Origin: QQWI01 sp964522015
Lineage (GTDB): Bacteria; Bacillota; Clostridia; Peptostreptococcales; Acidaminobacteraceae
DNA: 64,000 bases
NCBI GenBank assembly: GCA_964522015.1
Contig: CAZFST010000001.1
Span: 62,001-126,000, forward strand
Reading direction: 5' to 3'
The first letter of the stretch is position 1. Every line of letters starts with the position of its first letter. The notes under the pieces were generated by a model. The model was not told the DNA's origin. It made no database searches and saw only the letters and a program-made list of their open reading frames with translations. A program made the translations under genes and the position numbers. Of the stretch, positions 58,480-64,000 are shown piece after piece.

Positions 58480-60387
58480 ATGATTTTTCAGATTGAGGCA
58501 CTTTCAAAGGCCTATAGTATAAAAAAAATATTTGTTGAGATTTCGAGCTCCTTTACAGATACAGATCGCATTGGTTTGATTGGTGTTAACGGGACTGGGA
58601 AAAGTACCTTGTTAAAAATCATTGCAGGGATTGAAACTCCTGATAGCGGCCAAATTATTATGCCGCGCATAGGCAAAGTAGTCTATCTTCCTCAGGAACC
58701 CGAAATCTCACCAGAGGCCACCATACTTGAAACCATATTCCAATCAAATGACCCAATCGTCACCTTGATTAAATCCTACGAAGCAGCAGTTTATGCCCTT
58801 GCTATAGAACCAGAAAACCTAGCGTATCAAAATGCACTTGAACGTTGGACCCATGAGATGACGACCAAGGATGCTTGGGCTTATGAACGGGATGTCAGAG
58901 GGGTTTTGTTTCAGTTGGGAATTAAAGATGTGCAGGCGCTAATGGGTAGTTTGTCAGGGGGGTTAAAAAAACGTGTTGCTTTAGCTAAGGCCCTGGTACT
59001 ACCTTCAGATTTATTGATCTTAGATGAGCCTACAAACCATTTGGATGCTAATACCATTGAATGGTTAGAAACCCATCTTAAGTCCCGCAAAGGTGGTCTG
59101 TTGATGGTCACCCATGATCGCTATTTTTTAGATCGAGTGGTTAATCGGATTTACGAACTGGATGGTGGCCGCTTATTTTCTTATCCAGGACATTATTCTG
59201 ATTTTATGATACAAAAAATTGAAAGAGAGCGACGAGAAGCTGTGGCTTCTGAAAAGAATGAAAAGCTCTATCAACAAGAACTGGCTTGGATGCGGGCTGG
59301 TGTTGAGGCTCGTCGAACAAAACAACAAGCAAGGAAGCAGCGTTTTGAAGTGATTGAGGCATCGAGAAACCAGAATTCCCGGGAGGATGGGATGCAGGTG
59401 GATGTTGCCCATAGCCGACTAGGGAAAACCACTGTGGAGCTTGAAGCCATTGATTTTTATTATGCGCAAAACCAACCCTTGATTAAGAACTTTGAGTTCA
59501 CTCTTTTGCGTACGGATAGGGTCGGTATAGTAGGGCCTAATGGTGTTGGAAAAACAACTTTGCTGAGAATCATGACCGGCGAATTAGAGCCTACAAGCGG
59601 ACATGTCAGAATAGGACAAACAGTTAAAGTTGGCCACTTCAGGCAAGAATCCATAGAACTGCCTATGGAAGAACGGGCGATCGTTTATATTAAAAGCATT
59701 GCTGAATTTGCCAAAACCCAAGATGGGACATCTTTAACGGCTTCTCAGATGATGGAGCGATTTTTGTTTACTGGAGAAATGCAATGGGCACCTATTTCTA
59801 AGCTATCAGGAGGCGAAAGACGCCGTTTGTATCTTCTAGGGGTACTGATGAGTGCGCCAAATATTTTGGTGCTTGACGAGCCTACAAATGACCTAGACCT
59901 TTCTACGTTGACTGTGCTAGAGTCTTATCTAGATGAGTTTCCTGGAGCGGTGATTGTGGTCTCCCATGACCGTTATTTTTTAGATAGAACCTGTGATCGT
60001 CTTTTGGCCTTTGAATCTGGGGCCGTAAAGCTTTACACTGGTAATTATACAGACTACCGCGAAAAGGTAGCCTTGACTCAAAAGTCTGCGGAAATCATTG
60101 AAGAGCAGATTAAACAGACAAAACCCTCAGTGTCTTCAGAAGTGACACCCACTGCGAAAAAAGGGAAATTAAGCTATAATGAGCAGCGTGAATATGATAG
60201 TCTTGATGGGGTCATCGATACACTAATGACCGAGCTTGATGGACTGGAAAGTCAAATTGCAACTAAATCAGACGATTACCTTGCCCTAGAGCAATTAGTC
60301 AAGGCTAAAGATGCTTGCGAGGAAGCTTTGCTAGATGCCATGACTAGAAAAGAAATTTTGGAAACTCAGATAAATGGCCAAGGGTAA
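58480..60387 (+). CDS. ABC-F family ATPase (Uup/EttA-like)
   Basis: A 635-residue soluble protein with two ATPase domains and no membrane part. Domain 1 has GVNGTGKST, LSGGLKKR and LLILDEPTNHLD. The linker (about 240-300) is charged and helical (RERREAVASEKNEKLYQQELAWMR in part), as in the P-site tRNA interaction motif. Domain 2 has GPNGVGKTT, LSGGERRR and ILVLDEPTNDLD. A C-terminal coiled coil (about 560-630) is like that of Uup. Such proteins act on the ribosome in translation or antibiotic protection; which one cannot be told. Confidence 0.9.
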   Translation: MIFQIEALSKAYSIKKIFVEISSSFTDTDRIGLIGVNGTGKSTLLKIIAGIETPDSGQIIMPRIGKVVYLPQEPEISPEATILETIFQSNDPIVTLIKSYEAAVYALAIEPENLAYQNALERWTHEMTTKDAWAYERDVRGVLFQLGIKDVQALMGSLSGGLKKRVALAKALVLPSDLLILDEPTNHLDANTIEWLETHLKSRKGGLLMVTHDRYFLDRVVNRIYELDGGRLFSYPGHYSDFMIQKIERERREAVASEKNEKLYQQELAWMRAGVEARRTKQQARKQRFEVIEASRNQNSREDGMQVDVAHSRLGKTTVELEAIDFYYAQNQPLIKNFEFTLLRTDRVGIVGPNGVGKTTLLRIMTGELEPTSGHVRIGQTVKVGHFRQESIELPMEERAIVYIKSIAEFAKTQDGTSLTASQMMERFLFTGEMQWAPISKLSGGERRRLYLLGVLMSAPNILVLDEPTNDLDLSTLTVLESYLDEFPGAVIVVSHDRYFLDRTCDRLLAFESGAVKLYTGNYTDYREKVALTQKSAEIIEEQIKQTKPSVSSEVTPTAKKGKLSYNEQREYDSLDGVIDTLMTELDGLESQIATKSDDYLALEQLVKAKDACEEALLDAMTRKEILETQINGQG

Positions 60388-60520
60388 AGGGATTCGTAAA
60401 TGACCTAAGAAAATTGACTATTTATAAGTGGGCATGGATTAGTGCCCATACAATAATGTGCCATAGATAATTAGGGTTAAATCTAATGAAAATGGGTAAA
60501 TAGCTGTTGAGGTGATGAAT

Positions 60521-61411
60521 ATGAAAACAATGGACCGTTTACTTGAGGCATATGAAAATGCCGTGCGTTTTCCCATGGATAACACGAGTAAATTCATTTT
60601 TTTTAGCGATGTACATCGCGGTGATAATAGTATTTCAGATGAATTTGCCCACAATCAAAATGTCTATGAATATGCCTTGGACCAGTATTTCAAGAAGGGT
60701 TTTACCTATATTGAAGTTGGAGATGGTGATGAACTTTGGGAACATAGCCGTTTTAAAGATATTCGGCGTGCCCACAGCTCTGTTTATTTAAAATTGAAAA
60801 AGTTTTACGATGCAAATCGTATGATTATGCTCTATGGCAACCACAATATGGATTATAAGCATGAGAGTTATGTTGCGGCCCATTTATATCAATACTTCGA
60901 CGAATATAGGGATATTTACGCACCGCTTTTTCCAGGTATCAAAGTGTATGAGGGAATTATCCTTGAGCACCAAGAAATAGGGAAAGAGATCTTTGTTGTT
61001 CATGGTCATCAAGGTGATTTTATCAACGATCAAATGTGGCGCGTCACCAAGTTTATCAGCAGGCGGTTTTGGCATTATCTTCACATTGTAGGATTTACAA
61101 ATCCGGCTAGTCCAGCTAAGAACCTTCATAAACGACATAAGATTGAGAAAAACTTTACTAAATGGATTCATGAACATAAAAAAATGCTGATTGTAGGACA
61201 TACCCATCGACCCAAATTCCCATCAAAAAATGATGCCCCTTATTTCAATACGGGGTCTTGCATATTTCCAAGGAGTATAACAGGGATTGAAATCGAAGCA
61301 GGAATGATTACTTTAGTTGCCTGGCGCATTATACCTGACGACAATGGTATTTTAGGGACCCGCAAACAAATTATTGTTGGTCCAGAACCCTTAGAGAATC
61401 ACATGCTATAA
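60521..61411 (+). CDS. metallophosphoesterase
   Basis: A 296-residue calcineurin-like phosphoesterase. All metal-binding blocks are visible: FFSDVHRGDN (about 27-36), VGDGDELWE (about 70), YGNHNMD (about 107), VVHGHQGDF (about 161) and VGHTHRPKF (about 228). The order and spacing recall UDP-2,3-diacylglucosamine hydrolase-like and other bacterial phosphoesterases, but a Gram-positive host makes the lipid A role unlikely. The ATG at 60521 is chosen because GAGGTG lies six bases before it. The next gene starts 33 bp later. Confidence 0.85.
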   Translation: MKTMDRLLEAYENAVRFPMDNTSKFIFFSDVHRGDNSISDEFAHNQNVYEYALDQYFKKGFTYIEVGDGDELWEHSRFKDIRRAHSSVYLKLKKFYDANRMIMLYGNHNMDYKHESYVAAHLYQYFDEYRDIYAPLFPGIKVYEGIILEHQEIGKEIFVVHGHQGDFINDQMWRVTKFISRRFWHYLHIVGFTNPASPAKNLHKRHKIEKNFTKWIHEHKKMLIVGHTHRPKFPSKNDAPYFNTGSCIFPRSITGIEIEAGMITLVAWRIIPDDNGILGTRKQIIVGPEPLENHML

Positions 61412-61444
61412 CCAAAGTTTCATATCCCATGACGTGAGGGTGCT

Positions 61445-63316
61445 ATGCAAAAGGAAGATTATCAACAGGATTTCGGTCGCTTTTTCTCTCCGTATTTGGA
61501 CCGTGTGCTCTTGTTTACTGCTACTGTAGCTTTGGCTATGAGCTTATTAATATTACGTGGTAATGCCAAAGATCCATTCGTTTTCATTGATGGTTTTTTT
61601 GCTTTGATTATATTTGGTACTTGGTGGATGAGAAATCGCATCTCTATCAATACCAAAGTTATTGCTATTTTGATGCTGGCATCAGCCCTGATGATATTAC
61701 TCTTTATATTTCATGGATTCTCAGGTGTGGGTCTCATATTACTTGGTATGGTCAATGTGGTGGTGATTGCCTTTTTTTCAGAGCGAATCGCCTGGTGGTT
61801 TGCTGGGGCATCTTTAGTGCTTTTATGTGTATTCGGTCTCCTGATTACAAATGGTCAATTGACAATAGTCATTAATCCAGAACGAGTCACAAATCAGCCT
61901 TTTTCTATATTGGTTCATATAGCAACATTTTCTGTTTTTTTAATAGCAACCTTAGCTATAGTCGGTGGTATAAGAACAAATTCCTTGGGGTTAGTAGAAC
62001 GCTTAAAATCTGAATCAGAAGCCAAAGATAAAATAGCCTATTATGATCGACTGACCGGGTTGCCTAACTGGAACCGATTTGAGTTAGATTTGGAAAGCTT
62101 ATTTGGTCAAGAGCTGAAAGCCGGCGTCTTTTGTCTTTTGAATTTTCGTGACTTAAAACAAATGAATTCCCTGTTTGGCGTCACAGCCACAGATAATGCC
62201 ATAAAAAGTTTTTCTGCAGTACTGACAGCTTTAAAACAACCTGATATTCACTTCTGTAGAACCACTGGCAACGAATTTGCTATTTGGTTCGCTGATCAAA
62301 ACCACGGAAGTGCGGTTCAATGGATTGATTCTGTAAAGACAGCACTTGCCATGAGGGAGACAGCAGCCATCAGACCTAGTGAAGGCGTTTTTTATTTGGC
62401 CTTCAGTGAATTTGTGACTGAAAATTCGTCATTACACGATTTGATGCAGCGTGCAAACATTACCATGCTTTTTGCCAAGCAAACCCCGGAGGCTTCTTTT
62501 TTAATCTACGATCAGTCTTTAGAAAGCCGCTTCCAACAAGGTCAAAAATTGTTAGGACGCGTTTCTATTGCTGTATCTGAACAAGCATTTACCCCTGTGT
62601 ATCAATCGAAGGTGGACGCCCGTACTGGTACCATAACCGGCGTAGAAGCACTGGCTCGTTGGAAAGACACAGAACTTGGCGTTGTTTCCCCGGTATCGTT
62701 TATTCCTGCCATAGATCGTGTCAGGCTGACCGTGCCTTTTTGCTGGATGATGATGAAATTGGTTATGGCTGATTTTATTAAAATACAAGCCTTGCATGGG
62801 GAGGACGTCAGCATATCTATAAATATTTCGCCCTTGATGCTTGTGGAAGATCATTTTGCACAAAAGTGTCTTGAGCTTGCTTCTCTCTATAATGTGCCCC
62901 CGACTAAGGTTATTCTCGAGATCACTGAGGATTCCATGATTGCTGGTATAGAACATATCGGTGATGTGATGGGTCAATTAACATCAATGGGATTTCATTT
63001 ATCCCTTGACGATTTTGGAACGGGTTATTCTTCACTGAATCATTTGTCGATTTTACCCCTCAGTGAAGTTAAAATTGACAAAGCGTTTATTGACCGAATT
63101 TTACACGACACCAAAGCCCTGGCCATTGTTCAGTCCTTGATACAACTGGCACCATCCTTTGGATTTGATGTCATTGCAGAGGGTGTAGAAACGAAAGAGC
63201 AGGTTGATGCCCTATTATCGATAGGGTGTCATTACATCCAGGGTTATTATTTTTCTAAACCTCAGGCCCTTGAACCCGAAAATGTGAATAAGACTGAATA
63301 TGAAAAACCACAATAG
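61445..63316 (+). CDS. membrane GGDEF-EAL protein, probable cyclic-di-GMP phosphodiesterase
   Basis: A 623-residue protein with about six membrane helices (20-185), a degenerate GGDEF domain and an EAL domain. The synthase motif reads TGNEF (274-278), so cyclase activity is not expected. The EAL domain has EALARW (401-406), DDFGTGYSSL and EGVETKEQV, so it is probably an active phosphodiesterase. Its architecture matches the 14-16 kb protein, but its membrane part differs. It begins 33 bp after the metallophosphoesterase gene, so the two and the dehydrogenase gene after it may be one unit. Confidence 0.88.
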   Translation: MQKEDYQQDFGRFFSPYLDRVLLFTATVALAMSLLILRGNAKDPFVFIDGFFALIIFGTWWMRNRISINTKVIAILMLASALMILLFIFHGFSGVGLILLGMVNVVVIAFFSERIAWWFAGASLVLLCVFGLLITNGQLTIVINPERVTNQPFSILVHIATFSVFLIATLAIVGGIRTNSLGLVERLKSESEAKDKIAYYDRLTGLPNWNRFELDLESLFGQELKAGVFCLLNFRDLKQMNSLFGVTATDNAIKSFSAVLTALKQPDIHFCRTTGNEFAIWFADQNHGSAVQWIDSVKTALAMRETAAIRPSEGVFYLAFSEFVTENSSLHDLMQRANITMLFAKQTPEASFLIYDQSLESRFQQGQKLLGRVSIAVSEQAFTPVYQSKVDARTGTITGVEALARWKDTELGVVSPVSFIPAIDRVRLTVPFCWMMMKLVMADFIKIQALHGEDVSISINISPLMLVEDHFAQKCLELASLYNVPPTKVILEITEDSMIAGIEHIGDVMGQLTSMGFHLSLDDFGTGYSSLNHLSILPLSEVKIDKAFIDRILHDTKALAIVQSLIQLAPSFGFDVIAEGVETKEQVDALLSIGCHYIQGYYFSKPQALEPENVNKTEYEKPQ

Positions 63317-63325
63317 GAGGCACAT

Positions 63326-64000
63326 TTGTTTCAGAAAATTGTCGGCGTAGACCAAACTGGTTTAACGCAAAATACCCGTGAGGAACTTGAAAAATTAACA
63401 ACTGAGCTGGTTTTATTTGACCAGGATCCAACTTCTGAAGAGGAAGTGATCCAACGAGCTAAGGGAGCCCAGGTGTTACTGGTTTCATGGCGAACGCCTA
63501 TCACTGAAAAGGTCATTGCTTCTTTGCCAGAGCTACGCTACATAGGCATGTGTTGCAGTCTTATCGATGAGAACAGCGCCAATGTTGACGTAGCATTTGC
63601 ACGTTCTCAGGGCATTGAGGTACGGGGTGTTCGGGATTATGGGGATGAAGGCTTAGTAGAATTTATTTTTAGTGAATTGATTCGTTTAATGCATGGCTTT
63701 GGTGAGCATCAGTGGGCAGATGCTCAGCATGAACTATCGGATAAGACTCTTGGCATCATTGGCTTTGGTGTCACTGGGCAAATGCTTGCTCATCGGGGAG
63801 CGGCCTTTGGTATGAAAATTTTGTATTACAGCCGTACCCGCAAACCAGAACTCGAAACTGAGCAGGTGCAATATGCACCACTGGATAAGCTCTTAGCTGA
63901 GTCTGATGTGATTTCTACCCACGTGCCTAAAAATTCCATTGTGATAACGTCTGAGGATTTTTCAAAAACCAAAGAAAAGGCCGTTCTTGTGAACACGTCA
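63326..64000 (+). CDS. D-2-hydroxyacid dehydrogenase, NAD-binding family (truncated by window end)
   Basis: The first 225 residues of a dehydrogenase that continues past the window. A catalytic-domain front (VLLVSWRTPITEKVI, about 52-66) is followed by the NAD-binding Rossmann loop GIIGFGVTGQM (about 147-157) and SRTRKP after the second strand. This layout is that of phosphoglycerate/D-lactate dehydrogenase relatives; the catalytic arginine, glutamate and histidine lie at least partly beyond the end. The start is a TTG at 63326 with a perfect AGGAGG at 63315-63320 that overlaps the stop codon of the upstream EAL gene, so the two are coupled. Confidence 0.85.
   Translation, partial: MFQKIVGVDQTGLTQNTREELEKLTTELVLFDQDPTSEEEVIQRAKGAQVLLVSWRTPITEKVIASLPELRYIGMCCSLIDENSANVDVAFARSQGIEVRGVRDYGDEGLVEFIFSELIRLMHGFGEHQWADAQHELSDKTLGIIGFGVTGQMLAHRGAAFGMKILYYSRTRKPELETEQVQYAPLDKLLAESDVISTHVPKNSIVITSEDFSKTKEKAVLVNTS

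Noticed and set aside
62552..62977. 141-residue minus-strand frame inside the second GGDEF-EAL gene
   Set aside because: It is opposite the EAL catalytic region and lacks a ribosome binding site.
1..64000. Mobile elements, prophage, rRNA or tRNA genes
   Set aside because: I found no transposase, integrase, phage structural gene, or sequence with rRNA or tRNA character.

Overview
The window reads as chromosomal DNA from a Gram-positive, probably anaerobic member of the Firmicutes/Clostridia. The signs are strong AGGAGG-type ribosome binding sites, ATG/GTG/TTG starts, a DUF1846 protein, flavodoxin-ferredoxin proteins, Gram-positive regulatory RNAs (a PyrR-type hairpin and an adenine riboswitch) and a cell-wall amidase. 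A Fusibacter-like clostridium would fit, but that is an impression and not a determination. I see no rRNA, tRNA, insertion sequence, prophage or CRISPR array. Coding density is high, and many gene ends carry clear intrinsic terminators.

Layout. 0-8.2 kb: an oligopeptide-type ABC importer (two permeases, two ATPases), a small membrane protein and two M60-family metallopeptidases, one without a signal peptide and one lipoprotein, apparently one operon. 8.2-18 kb: a PHP phosphoesterase, a TetR regulator with two related membrane proteins, a PAS-GGDEF protein, a GNAT-DTW fusion, a membrane GGDEF-EAL protein and a uracil permease behind a PyrR-type RNA hairpin. 18-33 kb: a MarR-controlled heterodimeric ABC exporter, a lone degenerate PilT-like ATPase, a secreted protein of unknown function, a GNAT, a small export protein, a 52-residue basic protein, DUF1846, a second ABC exporter pair, a fatty acid desaturase and a LiaF-like membrane protein. 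33-50 kb: a flavodoxin-ferredoxin / GAF-GGDEF-HD / phosphofructokinase / membrane protein cluster, oligoendopeptidase F, a MoxR-DUF58-DUF4129 operon, glutaredoxin, the oxidative pentose phosphate pair gnd-zwf, a cyclase-family hydrolase, a GNAT with a small partner, and an HD-GYP protein. 50-64 kb: a TauE permease, adenosine deaminase under an adenine riboswitch, a large GHL10-amidase wall hydrolase, class II aldolase, an EF-hand-like protein, an acyl-carrier-like protein lacking its serine, an ABC-F ATPase, a metallophosphoesterase, a second GGDEF-EAL protein and the start of a D-2-hydroxyacid dehydrogenase.

Themes. Five cyclic-di-GMP proteins lie in the window. Two or three keep plausible synthase or HD-type hydrolase motifs, and both EAL proteins carry broken GGDEF motifs. 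Two genes (the HD-GYP protein and the EF-hand-like protein) have promoters resembling the flagellar sigma-28/SigD type, which suggests a motility link. Sugar metabolism is represented by PFK, FBP aldolase, G6PDH and 6PGDH, with no lactonase beside them. Peptide use is represented by the importer, the M60 proteins and PepF. A recurring oddity is short tandem duplication at or just after stop codons (five loci). Start codons were chosen from ribosome binding sites and family alignment recalled from memory. No database search was possible.
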